Below are positions 45,219 through 54,276 of a stretch of 64,000 bases of DNA, piece after piece. This DNA comes from Marinococcus halotolerans DSM 16375. GTDB lineage: Bacteria > Bacillota > Bacilli > Bacillales > Marinococcaceae. A program made the translations under genes and the position numbers. The notes under the pieces are model-generated. The model was not told the DNA's origin, did not search any database, and saw nothing but the letters and a program-made list of their open reading frames with translations. Positions within the stretch are counted from its first letter, which is position 1; each line of letters begins with the position of its first letter. Where the stretch lies: assembly GCF_000420725.1 (NCBI RefSeq), contig NZ_ATVM01000001.1:186001-250000 (forward strand), in the 5' to 3' direction.

Positions 45219-45929
45219 ATGATTACAGAAAACAAACAGCCACTTTTTGAAAAGTTGTTTTATTTGTATGACCGGCGCTTGATCCAAAAGCATTTTTCTG
45301 CCGTACATATGCACAACAACAGCATCTACACTGACGATGCTGCGCTTTTTTATGTGAATCACAGCAACTGGTGGGACGGTCTTTTAATCTACTTTTTAAA
45401 TAAATACTGGTTCCGTCACCCCGGCTACGTCATGATGGATGAAGAAGGGCTTCGCGAATTCCCTTTTTTCCGCAGGCTCGGAGCCTACTCGGTGGACCGC
45501 AGCAGCCGCCGCGATGTTATCGATGCCCTCCGCTACACGGAGGATAAGCTCGTGAACGGCCATCACGTCTGGCTGTTCCCACAGGGGGCAGAAACCCACG
45601 CCGATCAGTTTCCGATCACTCTTCAGCCCGGCATTTCCTATCTTCTTCCCCGGGTGGATGTCCCGTTTGTACCGGTTACGATGCACTACACCTTTTTGCA
45701 CCATCAAAAGCCCGAAATCTTTATAAACATCGGCCCACCGCTTCCGCGGACGCCGGAAAACCTCGCTTCGAGAGCGGCGGCCCAGGATGCACTCGAGCGT
45801 CACCTGCAGCACCAATGGGACGAGATGCGTGAAGACATCGCTTACGAGCACCTGGAAAACTACACTACTGTTTTGAGAGGTTCGCAGACGATGAGCAGCT
45901 GGTGGACCGGCCTCCGGCAGAAAAAATAG
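45219..45929 (+). CDS. PlsC-family acyltransferase of the carotenoid cluster
   Basis: The 236-residue protein is a 1-acylglycerol-phosphate acyltransferase-like enzyme with HX4D as NHSNWWDGLL near residue 49 and FPQGAETHAD in place of FPEGTR. It is the first gene of a three-gene run with a CrtQ-like glycosyltransferase and a CrtP-like oxidase. Related clusters in Bacillus and Planococcus make acylated glycosyl-C30 carotenoids, so acylation of the sugar is the likely role. This is inferred from context. The start ATG 45219 follows GGGGGTG. Confidence 0.8.
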   Translation: MITENKQPLFEKLFYLYDRRLIQKHFSAVHMHNNSIYTDDAALFYVNHSNWWDGLLIYFLNKYWFRHPGYVMMDEEGLREFPFFRRLGAYSVDRSSRRDVIDALRYTEDKLVNGHHVWLFPQGAETHADQFPITLQPGISYLLPRVDVPFVPVTMHYTFLHHQKPEIFINIGPPLPRTPENLASRAAAQDALERHLQHQWDEMREDIAYEHLENYTTVLRGSQTMSSWWTGLRQKK

Positions 45930-45943
45930 AAAGGACTCCCGCC

Positions 45944-47050
45944 ATGTTCCTATGGATTCTCGTATGTATCCTCAGCGCCTGGACGGTATTTACGTTCATC
46001 AACGTGTGGACTCTGCCCTCTCTCGCCTCTTTTTCTGTGCCGAAGCGCCCGGGCTTAATCAGTGTGCTTGTACCGCTTCGAAATGAAGAACGAAACGTTC
46101 CGGCGCTTGTGCGAAGCCTCCGCCAGGCGGACGATCTAAAAACAGAATTCATCTTTCTCGATGACCATTCGACTGACCGTACAAAAATGCTTCTGCAGGA
46201 GGCTGTACGCTATTGGCCCAACGCCCGCTACATTGAAGGGGCTGCGCTTCCGGATGGATGGAACGGCAAAGTGCATGCGTGCCATCAGCTTTCCCGGGAA
46301 GCTTCCGGACAGTATTTGTGCTTTATTGATGCCGACGTGCGGCTGCACGCGGACGCCCTCCGCTGGGCAGAGGGCGCTCTTCAGAAGCATGACGCCGGCC
46401 TGGTTACCGGGTTTCCTCATTTCAAAACAGAAGGCTTCTGGGGCCGGCTGCTTGTGTATATGCAGCATTTTGTCGTGTATGCCCATCTGCCCGTTCCAGC
46501 CGCCAACCGCACCACCTGGAGGGCCTTTACTGCAGCACACGGGGCTTTTTTATTTTTCAGCCGGCCGGCCTATGACCAGGCCGGCGGCCATGCCGCTGTT
46601 AAACAGGCGCTCGTTGATGATATGGCGCTTGCCCAAAATATAAAATCACAGGGGTTAAAAGCACTGCTCGTTTCTCCGGGAGCAGCCGTTACCTGCTATA
46701 TGTACACATCGAGCCGGGAAGCGTGGCTTGGCTTCAGTAAAAATATTTTCCCAGGTATCGGACGCTCGGCGGTCATTGCTTCGGCAGTCATTGCTGTGCA
46801 TACTCTTTTTTTTATCTTGCCGGCCTTTCTTCTGCTCGCTGCCGTTGCTATGGCCGAGTGGCAGCTGGTTATTCCGTATGTGCTGACAGTTTTGCTTCGC
46901 GCCGGGGTTACGATAAAAGCTTCCCATCCGTGGTGGACGGTACTCGTTCAACCTCTATCCTCCGGCGTCATGATCGCCGTGCTGCTGTATTCGATTTATC
47001 TGGATAAAACGAAAAAAGGCTACTCATGGAAAGGACGGACCTATCAATGA
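45944..47050 (+). CDS. crtQ: Family 2 glycosyltransferase, CrtQ-like
   Basis: The 368-residue membrane glycosyltransferase probably adds glucose to a C30 carotenoid acid, as CrtQ does in staphyloxanthin synthesis. The N-terminal membrane helix is about 3-20. The GT-A domain has VPLRNEERNVP near residue 40, DDHS, GWNGKVHACHQLS and the DxD-type IDADV; a QALVDDMALAQ block follows. There are two to three C-terminal membrane helices and the ending GYSWKGRTY resembles the S. aureus protein. ATG 45944 is 9 nt behind AAAGGA; it starts 14 nt after the acyltransferase. Confidence 0.82.
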   Translation: MFLWILVCILSAWTVFTFINVWTLPSLASFSVPKRPGLISVLVPLRNEERNVPALVRSLRQADDLKTEFIFLDDHSTDRTKMLLQEAVRYWPNARYIEGAALPDGWNGKVHACHQLSREASGQYLCFIDADVRLHADALRWAEGALQKHDAGLVTGFPHFKTEGFWGRLLVYMQHFVVYAHLPVPAANRTTWRAFTAAHGAFLFFSRPAYDQAGGHAAVKQALVDDMALAQNIKSQGLKALLVSPGAAVTCYMYTSSREAWLGFSKNIFPGIGRSAVIASAVIAVHTLFFILPAFLLLAAVAMAEWQLVIPYVLTVLLRAGVTIKASHPWWTVLVQPLSSGVMIAVLLYSIYLDKTKKGYSWKGRTYQ

Positions 47051-48537
47051 CCACTACTGCTGTTATCGGTGCCGGGCTCGGCGGCTTAAGTGCCGCCATT
47101 GTGCTCGCCAAAACCGGGCAGGATGTTACTGTATATGAAAAAAACGAACGGGCCGGAGGAAAACTCCGCCCGTTTCAGCTGGGGAGCCACGCATTTGATT
47201 ACGGTCCGAACACTATTACGATGCCGGATATCTTTCGCCGCGTTGTTGCTTTTGCCGGCAGGGAGCCCGAAGATCTCCTTCCGTTCAGGCAGCTGCCCGA
47301 GCACACCCGTAATTATTTTCCTGACGGCAGCACGCTCGAGGTTTCTTCAGACGCCGCAGAAACAAGACGGGCTATTGCCCGTCTTTCGGAGGAAGACGCC
47401 TCCCGGTACGATGATTACCTTCGGGAGGTAAAACGGCTTTACACGCTCGCCACGGAAAATTTTCTGCAGCGCACCTTTGAGTCACCGCTGGATTACCTTT
47501 CCCCGGGACTTGCCCTTGCCCTTCGCAAAGTACGCCCGGCCACTACCATGCATGCTTTCCACCACCGGTTCTTTAAGCATCCGGATGTGCAGCAGGCGTT
47601 CGACCGCTATGCGACGTATATCGGTTCTTCTCCGTACGATGCCCCGGCAACATTCGCGCTGATTGCCCACCTTGAGCTTGCTGACGGCGTGTACTATACC
47701 CCGGGCGGAAACGAAAAAATTGCCGATGTATTTTATGAAACGGCCAGGGAGCTTGGCGTTACCTTTTCGTTCAATGACCCTGTGCACCACGTCTCCACGC
47801 GTAATGGACGTGCTCAAACTGTGTATGCGGCCTCCGGCTCTCTGGAAGTCGACAGCGTGGTATTAAACGGTGACCTTCTCAGCCAGTATCCGTTACTTTT
47901 CCCGGCCTTCAGTCAAAAGAGCCGGACCGTGCCGAACCGTCCCGAGCCGTCTATTTCAGCGTTTGTAATCATGGCCGGGCTGAACACCCGTCTGCCGCAG
48001 TTAAAGCATCATCAGGTGTATTTTTCTGCGGATTATCCTGAAGAGTTTGAGCAGCTCAAGCGCGGATCGTTTCCATATGATCCGACCGTTTATATCAGCA
48101 ACTCCTCTCACAGTGACCGCAGCCAGTCCCCGGACGGCGACAACCTGTTTATTCTTATTAACGCCCCGGCACTCCCAGGCGGAGCCATGACAGAAGAGGA
48201 AAAACAATCATACAAAAACCTTGTATACGACAAGCTGGAGAAATTTGACCTTTTTCTGCGCCCGCATATTGTGGAGGAACAAGTACTGGGTCCGTCTTAT
48301 CTCGAAGAAACGTTCGGCGCGTACAAAGGCTCCATTTACGGCCTCGCCTCCAATCGGCGGCAGGATGCGTTTCTACGGCCATTCAACCGCTCTCAGGATT
48401 TGAAGAATGTCTACTTTGCCGGCGGATCCACCCACCCCGGCGGTGGCTCACCAATGGTAACGACCAGCGGCGTTCTTGCTGCCTCCGCCCTGCTTAAGGA
48501 TAACGGCATTCTGCTCGACTTCTGGGGAAAGACATGA
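47047..48537 (+). CDS. crtP: CrtP/CrtNb-like carotenoid oxidase (phytoene desaturase family)
   Basis: The 496-residue flavoprotein has the FAD motif GAGLGGLSAAIVLAKTG at the N-terminus and the C-terminal carotenoid-dehydrogenase signature NVYFAGGSTHPGGGSPMV. It aligns better with S. aureus CrtP, which oxidises the terminal methyl group of diaponeurosporene, than with the desaturase CrtN (YIGSSPYDAPA, GAYKGSIYG). Start ATG 47047 overlaps the glycosyltransferase stop as ATGA, with AAAGGACGG upstream. No crtM or crtN lies in the window, so the early pathway genes must be elsewhere. Confidence 0.82.
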   Translation: MTTTAVIGAGLGGLSAAIVLAKTGQDVTVYEKNERAGGKLRPFQLGSHAFDYGPNTITMPDIFRRVVAFAGREPEDLLPFRQLPEHTRNYFPDGSTLEVSSDAAETRRAIARLSEEDASRYDDYLREVKRLYTLATENFLQRTFESPLDYLSPGLALALRKVRPATTMHAFHHRFFKHPDVQQAFDRYATYIGSSPYDAPATFALIAHLELADGVYYTPGGNEKIADVFYETARELGVTFSFNDPVHHVSTRNGRAQTVYAASGSLEVDSVVLNGDLLSQYPLLFPAFSQKSRTVPNRPEPSISAFVIMAGLNTRLPQLKHHQVYFSADYPEEFEQLKRGSFPYDPTVYISNSSHSDRSQSPDGDNLFILINAPALPGGAMTEEEKQSYKNLVYDKLEKFDLFLRPHIVEEQVLGPSYLEETFGAYKGSIYGLASNRRQDAFLRPFNRSQDLKNVYFAGGSTHPGGGSPMVTTSGVLAASALLKDNGILLDFWGKT

Positions 48538-48576
48538 CTTGAATGGCTTTCTGCTTTTCTAATGCACCAGCGCATA

Positions 48577-48615
48577 CAAACAGCCCCGCTTTTATCGTCA
48601 GCGGGGCTGTTTTCA
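48577..48615. terminator. Terminator between the carotenoid operon and the AraC gene
   Basis: ACAGCCCCGC and GCGGGGCTGT form a ten-pair stem with A- and T-runs outside, between convergent genes. Confidence 0.85.
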
Positions 48616-48630
48616 GTAGAAGGGTTATGA

Positions 48631-49512
48631 TTAACCCCCTTCTTCTTCCTCTACCGGGATCCATATTTCACTTTTAAAATCAGGCTTGTCAAACTGATTC
48701 CCTTCCATCCATACCATCTCCGGCCCGAATGCCTGCTGATACCCGGAAGAAGGAAACCATTCCGAATATATTTGCCCCCACGTCGTTTGAAGATGCTTCG
48801 GAAACGGTCCCTCAGAGGTAAAAACAGCCCAGGCGGAAGCAGAAACCTCCAGTACGTCCCATGGTCCGGAACTTTCTTCATCCGTAATCACACCAATATA
48901 ATGATCCAGCCCTCCCTGTTCTTCCATGCGTGCTTCAGAAAAATTTATTGATGCCTGAATGATACCTGCGGGCTCCCCGTTCGAGAGCGCAAGCAATTCA
49001 TTTATTTTTTCTTCATTTAATGATTTCCACATGGCATTAATTTCAGGATTCTCTCCCTCAAAGATGATAGGGACCCTTTTACTGATACCGACAATTCGAA
49101 AAGCTTCTTTGTTCTCCATACGGTAGTTCATTTCGTTTCCTCCCTGGACAGATAGTTGAAAGGTCAGCTTCGGATAGGCTTTTAAAGAAATTCCCTGCTG
49201 TTTTACTTTTGAAGGAGTTATACCATGCAGCTTCTGAAACGCTCTCGTAAATGAGTCAGGTGAATCGTAGCCGTATTTTACTGCTGTATCGATAACCCGT
49301 CCCTTTCCCAGTTGAAGATCTAATGCTGCCATCGTTAAACGCCTCCACCGAATATATTCGGAGACGGGAATACCCGCTAAAGAAGAAAACATACGTTTAA
49401 AATGGTACTCCGAGCAGCAGGCAATACGGGCGACTTGTTGAAAATCAATTGCCTCCGTTAAGTGATTCTCAATATAGTGCAGGGCATTATTCATCTCTTT
49501 TAAATTATCCAT
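48631..49512 (-). CDS. AraC-family regulator with GyrI-like effector domain
   Basis: Residues 1 to about 110 are a double helix-turn-helix AraC DNA-binding domain ([22 protein letters not shown]..., [21 protein letters not shown]). Residues about 130-293 are a GyrI-like/Bacterial transcription activator effector-binding domain with the typical end [26 protein letters not shown]. Proteins of this make-up (Rob or MarA relatives in Firmicutes) usually sense hydrophobic compounds and control drug efflux. No target gene is adjacent. The ribosome site is modest (AAGGTTGG). Confidence 0.88.
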   Translation of the reverse strand: MDNLKEMNNALHYIENHLTEAIDFQQVARIACCSEYHFKRMFSSLAGIPVSEYIRWRRLTMAALDLQLGKGRVIDTAVKYGYDSPDSFTRAFQKLHGITPSKVKQQGISLKAYPKLTFQLSVQGGNEMNYRMENKEAFRIVGISKRVPIIFEGENPEINAMWKSLNEEKINELLALSNGEPAGIIQASINFSEARMEEQGGLDHYIGVITDEESSGPWDVLEVSASAWAVFTSEGPFPKHLQTTWGQIYSEWFPSSGYQQAFGPEMVWMEGNQFDKPDFKSEIWIPVEEEEGG

Positions 49513-49640
49513 AACACCAACCTTTCTTATCTAAAGAATACCGATAACAAATTAATTACACCCTGCTTTTCGTGCCTGATAATGTCGGGTGATAATGATT
49601 TACTTTCTATCTAAAAAGAGCATTGGGTTATGTATATTAT

Positions 49641-49685
49641 AAAAAAGGAATAGAAGCCCTGTGCGGGACACTTCTATTCCTTTTC
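49641..49685. terminator. Terminator after csbD
   Basis: AAAAGGAATAGAAG and CTTCTATTCCTTTT form a 14-pair stem flanked by A/T-runs, right after the CsbD-like stop codon. Confidence 0.9.
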
Positions 49686-49686
49686 G

Positions 49687-49863
49687 TTATTTGTTTTTAA
49701 AATCGCCTTTTTTATTCTGGGCGGTTCCTTTAATATTGTCTTTCTTTCCTTCGCGCTGCATCTTCGAATTATTAGTGGCGCTGCCTATCCGGTCTTTTGC
49801 TTTACCTTTAAATTTATTCATGTTTCCTTTCAGCTTGTCACCAAAACCCTTTTTACTGCTCAT
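49687..49863 (-). CDS. CsbD-like general stress protein
   Basis: The 58-residue very basic and hydrophilic protein has the CsbD pattern: GFGDKLKGNMNKFKGKAKDRIG near the start and KDNIKGTAQNKKGDFK near the end. Family members are SigB-controlled in Bacillus; function is unknown. I use ATG 49863, 7 nt behind GGAGGG. A SigB-like promoter lies upstream. It is monocistronic, ending in a strong terminator. Confidence 0.82.
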   Translation of the reverse strand: MSSKKGFGDKLKGNMNKFKGKAKDRIGSATNNSKMQREGKKDNIKGTAQNKKGDFKNK

Positions 49864-49898
49864 CTGTGATCCCTCCATGATGTCTGTCTACAGCAGGA

Positions 49899-49924
49899 GT
49901 TCCCTTTGGCAGCCATCGTCAAAC
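49899..49924 (-). promoter_or_regulatory. Candidate SigB promoter of csbD-like gene
   Basis: On the minus strand GTTTGA (49924-49919) and GGGAAC (49904-49899) are 14 nt apart, close to the SigB consensus GTTTAA-N13/14-GGGTAT. The distance to the start codon is about 36 nt. Confidence 0.45.
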
Positions 49925-49959
49925 AGCAGAGTTTCGGTTTGTGTATTATTAGCAGCTTC

Positions 49960-50724
49960 TCACCAGACAGTCCAGCCGCCATCGACGAGGATCGTCTGCC
50001 CGGTAACCATATCGGAGGAAGCCGAGCTGAGAAATGCCACCGCTCCAAAAAGGTCCTCTGGACGGGCCAGCCTGCCAAGCGGAATTCTGGCAAGCACTTC
50101 CTGTTTAAATTCTGTATCCTCAAACATTTTTTCTGTCATCGGTGTTTCAATAAAGGTCGGAGCTACAGCGTTAACATTGATACCGGCAGAAGCCCATTCA
50201 ATGGCCAGCGACTTGGTCAGCTGCGTAATTCCTCCCTTGCTCGAGCTGTAGGCAGCGCGGTTATAATAACCGACAAAAGCCATCTGGGAGGACATATTGA
50301 TGATTTTCCCGTGTCCCGCTTCACGCATCCACTTTCCGGCTGCCTGACAGGCAAAAAAGACGCTTTTTAAATTAATGTCATGGATACGGTCCCACTGCTC
50401 CTCGGTCACTTCTTCTGCCGGCGCCGGAATATTCGTGCCGGCGTTGTTCAGAAGCACGTCGATCCGGCCGAACCGTTTGTAAATACTTCCGAACAGCTCA
50501 TCCAGATGTTTGATTTCGGTTAAATCAAACGGGAATGGCTCAGCGGATCGGCCTTTCTCCCGAATCATCCGGGCCGTTTCCTGTAAAGCCTGCTCATCCC
50601 GGGCTACCAGCGCCACGCTGGCACCGGCCTCAGCCAGCATGACCGCTATTTCTTTTCCAATGCCTTTATTAGCACCAGTAACGACGATCGTTTTCCCTTC
50701 TAAAGAGAACAGATTAGAGCTGAT
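49960..50724 (-). CDS. Short-chain dehydrogenase with apparent ATC start
   Basis: This classical SDR resembles gluconate-5-dehydrogenase or 2-dehydro-3-deoxygluconate dehydrogenase: TGANKGIG, NNAG, catalytic Ser in MSSQMAF, YSSSKGG (YxxxK), and C-terminal VDGGW. The TGANKGIG cofactor motif lies upstream of the first ATG (50640). No ATG, GTG or TTG occurs between the motif and the in-frame TAA upstream. The natural N-terminus, SSNLFSLEGKT, is preceded by ATC (50724-50722), six bases after AGGAGGG. CTG (50712) is the other candidate. Either a rare start is used, or an ATG has been lost. A 16-bp operator overlaps the upstream edge of the ribosome site. Confidence 0.75.
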   Translation of the reverse strand: MSSNLFSLEGKTIVVTGANKGIGKEIAVMLAEAGASVALVARDEQALQETARMIREKGRSAEPFPFDLTEIKHLDELFGSIYKRFGRIDVLLNNAGTNIPAPAEEVTEEQWDRIHDINLKSVFFACQAAGKWMREAGHGKIINMSSQMAFVGYYNRAAYSSSKGGITQLTKSLAIEWASAGINVNAVAPTFIETPMTEKMFEDTEFKQEVLARIPLGRLARPEDLFGAVAFLSSASSDMVTGQTILVDGGWTVW

Positions 50725-50740
50725 GGCTTTCCCTCCTTTT

Positions 50741-50756
50741 TTGTATACGTATTCAA
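50741..50756. promoter_or_regulatory. Operator, one mismatch from the palindrome TTGAATACGTATTCAA
   Basis: TTGTATACGTATTCAA lies directly before the SDR ribosome site, at the same relative place as the perfect copy before the HisD-like gene. A common repressor of the LacI or GntR kind is likely. Confidence 0.6.
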
Positions 50757-50814
50757 AACAGGCAAACTTTTATTAACCATTTACGTAATAAGCGACTCAA
50801 TATCACGCCGGCGT

Positions 50815-52095
50815 TCAGTCAGTCGTGCTGTATCTTTGCACACGTAAGGAAGCCTGGGCTTTATGACCCTTGAAGCCTTCAAGCTCGCACAGCCGTTCGG
50901 CGTATCTGCCTATTTCCACACTGGCTTCCTCCGTTACGCGCTGATACGTGCAATTTTTTAAAAACTTGCCTACCCATAAACCGCCCGTATATTTTGCCGC
51001 CTGCTTGGTCGGAAGCGTGTGATTGGTGCCGATGACTTTGTCCCCGTAGGCGACATTCGTTTCAGGCCCAAGAAAGAGTGCTCCGTAGTTTGTCATATTT
51101 TCCAGAAAGTAATCCGGAGCTCTGGTGAGGACTTCTACGTGTTCATAGGCGAGCTTATCCGCTTCACGGACCGCTTCCTCCACATTTTCCACGACGATAA
51201 TTGAGCCATTATCACGCCACGCCTGCTCTGCGACTTCCGCTGTCGGGAGTGTTTTTAACTGGCGGGCAATTTCCTCCTCCAAAGACTCGGCAAGCGATTG
51301 GGACGTTGTAATAAGGGCCCCCGGAGACGTTGGTCCGTGTTCTGCCTGGCCGAGAATATCGGTGGCTACCATTTCGACGTCGGCTGTCTCATCAGCAATT
51401 ACAAGCGTTTCTGTCGGACCTGCAAATAAATCAATGCCCACTCTGCCATACAACTGCCTCTTGGCTTCCGCTACAAAAGCGTTTCCCGGGCCGACAATCA
51501 TATCCACCGGCTGAATCGTTTCTGTTCCGACTGCCATGGCGGTCATTGCCTGCACTCCTCCCAGCAGATAGATTTCGTCCGCCCCTGCCATATGCATTGC
51601 CGCCACCGTAGCTGCCGGTATTTCCCCATTACTCGGAGGCGTACAGGCGATCACTCTGTCGACCCCGGCAACCTTCGCTGTCACAATACTCATATGGGAA
51701 GAGGCCACCATCGGATAGCGTCCGCCCGGAATATAGCAGCCCACACTGTTCACCGGGATGTTTTTATGCCCTAAAATCACGCCGGGCCTCGTTTCCACTT
51801 CAATATCCTGGATCGACTCCCGCTGATGCCGGGCAAAATTTTGAATTTGCGACTGCGCAAAGGTAATATCATCAATCACCTGCTGCGGCAGCTCATCAAT
51901 CACCTGCTGAATGGTTTCCGGCGACAGTCGGAACGATTCCGGCGACCATTTGTCGAATTTTTCCGAGAGCTCCCGGACCGCTTCATCTCCCCGTTGCTCT
52001 ACATCCTGAATGATACCCTGCACCGCCTGCTGAACCTTTGTGTCCGCCTGCTGTTTTTCCTGATCACTTTTTCCTCTTTTCAAATAAGTGGGCAT
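50815..52095 (-). CDS. Histidinol-dehydrogenase-family enzyme (HpsN-like), probably catabolic
   Basis: The 426-residue NAD-dependent zinc enzyme belongs to the HisD family but looks like the HpsN branch (sulfopropanediol dehydrogenase): [50 protein letters not shown] and the ending [25 protein letters not shown]. No other his gene is nearby. It has its own cre site and operator, so it is not a histidine-pathway gene. A two-step alcohol-to-acid oxidation of a sugar-derived or sulfonated diol is plausible; the substrate is unknown. ATG 52095 follows AAAGGAGG at 8 nt. The SDR follows 90 nt downstream. Confidence 0.82.
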   Translation of the reverse strand: MPTYLKRGKSDQEKQQADTKVQQAVQGIIQDVEQRGDEAVRELSEKFDKWSPESFRLSPETIQQVIDELPQQVIDDITFAQSQIQNFARHQRESIQDIEVETRPGVILGHKNIPVNSVGCYIPGGRYPMVASSHMSIVTAKVAGVDRVIACTPPSNGEIPAATVAAMHMAGADEIYLLGGVQAMTAMAVGTETIQPVDMIVGPGNAFVAEAKRQLYGRVGIDLFAGPTETLVIADETADVEMVATDILGQAEHGPTSPGALITTSQSLAESLEEEIARQLKTLPTAEVAEQAWRDNGSIIVVENVEEAVREADKLAYEHVEVLTRAPDYFLENMTNYGALFLGPETNVAYGDKVIGTNHTLPTKQAAKYTGGLWVGKFLKNCTYQRVTEEASVEIGRYAERLCELEGFKGHKAQASLRVQRYSTTD

Positions 52096-52112
52096 CGAGC
52101 ATCCTCCTTTTT

Positions 52113-52128
52113 TTGAATACGTATTCAA
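52113..52128. promoter_or_regulatory. Perfect 16-bp palindromic operator TTGAATACGTATTCAA
   Basis: The dyad overlaps the end of a TATGTT -10 box and stands just before the AAAGGAGG of the HisD-like gene. A repressor bound here would block transcription start. A near-identical copy precedes the SDR gene. Confidence 0.7.
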
Positions 52129-52149
52129 CATAAAACAAACTAATTACTT

Positions 52150-52163
52150 TGTAAACGCTTTAT
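52150..52163 (+). promoter_or_regulatory. cre (CcpA) site at the promoter of the HisD-like gene
   Basis: TGTAAACGCTTTAT matches TGWAAACGYTWNCW at all but one position. It overlaps the TTTACA -35 box of the minus-strand promoter (17 nt from TATGTT). Catabolite repression by CcpA is therefore expected. Confidence 0.65.
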
Positions 52164-52236
52164 TACATAACCTGACGGCTTTTACATAAAAAGTACGGCA
52201 CCCGTTTATCATAAACAGGCACCGTGCCATTAAAAA

Positions 52237-54159
52237 TTAACCCCACACCTTTATTTCATTTTTACCAGCCTGCAGCTGCCCGATCGGACCCGTGACGTTT
52301 GCTTTGGCTTTTTGCTTTCCGAAGAAGTCGGTGTCTATCCGGAGCTCGCTTCCGTCCGGATTTTTAAAATCCGCATCCACGATACGCGCCCGCTCCAGGT
52401 TTCCTGTATGCTTTATCTCACCGCGCATTTGTTCAAATTCGTCCGGCAGTTCACAGGCCAGATACACCTCATCCCCCTTTTCAATTATCGTAAGCTGGGG
52501 ATCAAAAGCGTCGTTAGTTAATGCCTCATGCTCTCCTTCAAACGGCACCGCCCCATTAAAGTAAGCGTTATGATTAATATAGACCGGCTGCTCTATGCTG
52601 TGGAACGCTTCATGGTCCCCGCCGACCTGATCCACCTTTTCGATATATTCCTCAAGCGACGCCGTGTATCCGTTAAAATGGGACGTGCCTACATCATTCA
52701 AATCCGATTTTCCTACAAACATGTTATTGTAAAAACGATCGTCTCCGCCGTAGACAGGCGCAAATCCTGATACCTCCGTGCTGTGGGGCACGTGATACGG
52801 TGTTGCCCGGTCCAGCATCTTCTTGTGCACCATTTTGCCCGCGATCAGATTGTTAACGTAAGCTCCGCCCTGCGCATGATTATCCAGAGCGTAGTCTGCT
52901 GTTAGAATATTATGGTCCACCACATACGGTCCGCTGCTCACTTCTACGAAAAGATCACGGCTGTTCCTATAAAATAGGTTTTTACTTACTCTCGTGCCCT
53001 GGGTCTGCCAGTCGAGCCATACCCCAAGCGAGCAGTCATGGATACGGTTGCTGTGAATCTGGACATCAATCGCTGCGTGCAGCTTAATTCCGGCGATTTC
53101 GTGACCAAAAAACTCCCGCTTTAATGCGATATTATAAATGTGGTTATGATAGATCTCGCTGAACACGCAGCCCAGATGACCGACCACCCCGTTCTGGCCG
53201 CAATCATAAATGGTGTTATTGCGGATAACGTGAGAGCCGATCCGTTCCTTGCTCCAGCCAATGTGCCGGGCCATAAACACAGATTCCAGCTGGTACTGGT
53301 AGCCTGGTTTGTCCTTTCTTCTCGTCCGGTAATTGTCCCCGGTGGATGCTTCCTTTCCGATACTGATCGCACTGCATTTGGAATCGTGAATCACGTTGTT
53401 TTCAATAATCCATCCCTTGCTCCAGTTCGGCCCGATCAATCCCGGCTGGTCCGCTGTCGGAGGCGTCCACGGTGTTGCTGCCTGGGCCATTTCAAACCCC
53501 TGTACCGTGATATAGTTTAGCCCCGTTAATTCCGGATAAAAGCAGGCTTTCCGCACGTTTATTTCCACAATCTCTTTATTCGGATCAGTTCCCTGAAAAT
53601 TGGCGAAAATCGTCGTATGGCTGCTGCCTGCTTCCGCATACCAGCGGTACATCGTCTGCTCCGGATCGAGGACAGGAACAGTCGTTTTTGTCCAATGATC
53701 CAAAACCTCGGTCTGCTTTTCGGGATTCAGCACTTCCGCAAAGGCTTCTGCTTCGTAAAAGGACATTCCGTTTAAATACACATCGCCCAGATGCCTGCCT
53801 GGATTGTGAACGATCCAGTCTCCGAATATTTTTTCCGTAAACGGATTGTAGTCGCCAAATAACGTGTTTGGGACAGCTGCCTTCCAGACCGTTCCATCCA
53901 CCTGTTCCCAGTAGTCAATTTGTTCCGAACCCTTAATTACTGCTTTTTCTCCAGGAGCTGCGGCATATGTAATTCTCCGGGTCTCACTCTGACCTCCATT
54001 TCGCGGCTTCACCCATTCTCTGTATTCACCTTCATGCACCACTACGGTATCTCCCGAGGCGGCTAATGAAGCCGCTCTATTAATTGTTAAAAAAGGATTT
54101 TCCACTGTGCCGTCGTTTTTGTCAGAGCCGTTTTTTGCTACGTGATATTCAAGTGCCAT
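52237..54159 (-). CDS. Right-handed parallel beta-helix glycosidase, GH120-like
   Basis: The 640-residue protein begins YHVAKNGSDKNDGTVENPF and has repeated beta-helix rungs (SHVIRNNTIYDCGQNGVVG, DVQIHSNRIHDCSLGVW) with an inserted sandwich domain. As a whole it resembles family GH120 beta-xylosidases, from my memory of Thermoanaerobacterium XylC. No signal peptide is present, so it should act on imported oligosaccharides. The ATG follows GGGGGAAAGC. It is divergent from an AraC regulator that probably controls it, and it lies 140 nt upstream of the HisD-like gene on the same strand. Confidence 0.78.
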   Translation of the reverse strand: MALEYHVAKNGSDKNDGTVENPFLTINRAASLAASGDTVVVHEGEYREWVKPRNGGQSETRRITYAAAPGEKAVIKGSEQIDYWEQVDGTVWKAAVPNTLFGDYNPFTEKIFGDWIVHNPGRHLGDVYLNGMSFYEAEAFAEVLNPEKQTEVLDHWTKTTVPVLDPEQTMYRWYAEAGSSHTTIFANFQGTDPNKEIVEINVRKACFYPELTGLNYITVQGFEMAQAATPWTPPTADQPGLIGPNWSKGWIIENNVIHDSKCSAISIGKEASTGDNYRTRRKDKPGYQYQLESVFMARHIGWSKERIGSHVIRNNTIYDCGQNGVVGHLGCVFSEIYHNHIYNIALKREFFGHEIAGIKLHAAIDVQIHSNRIHDCSLGVWLDWQTQGTRVSKNLFYRNSRDLFVEVSSGPYVVDHNILTADYALDNHAQGGAYVNNLIAGKMVHKKMLDRATPYHVPHSTEVSGFAPVYGGDDRFYNNMFVGKSDLNDVGTSHFNGYTASLEEYIEKVDQVGGDHEAFHSIEQPVYINHNAYFNGAVPFEGEHEALTNDAFDPQLTIIEKGDEVYLACELPDEFEQMRGEIKHTGNLERARIVDADFKNPDGSELRIDTDFFGKQKAKANVTGPIGQLQAGKNEIKVWG

Positions 54160-54276
54160 GAAGCTTTCCCCCTTCTATCAATCTATTTTTATTATAGGCG
54201 GGAAGCTTCTTATGCTTCTATTCAAAAAATAGTATAATATAAGACAATATTAGTGTTTTTGAAAGGGGATACGGCT

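Noticed and set aside
50815-52095. HisD as part of histidine biosynthesis
   Set aside because: No other his genes, a cre site and palindromic operator at the promoter, and motifs closer to the HpsN branch.
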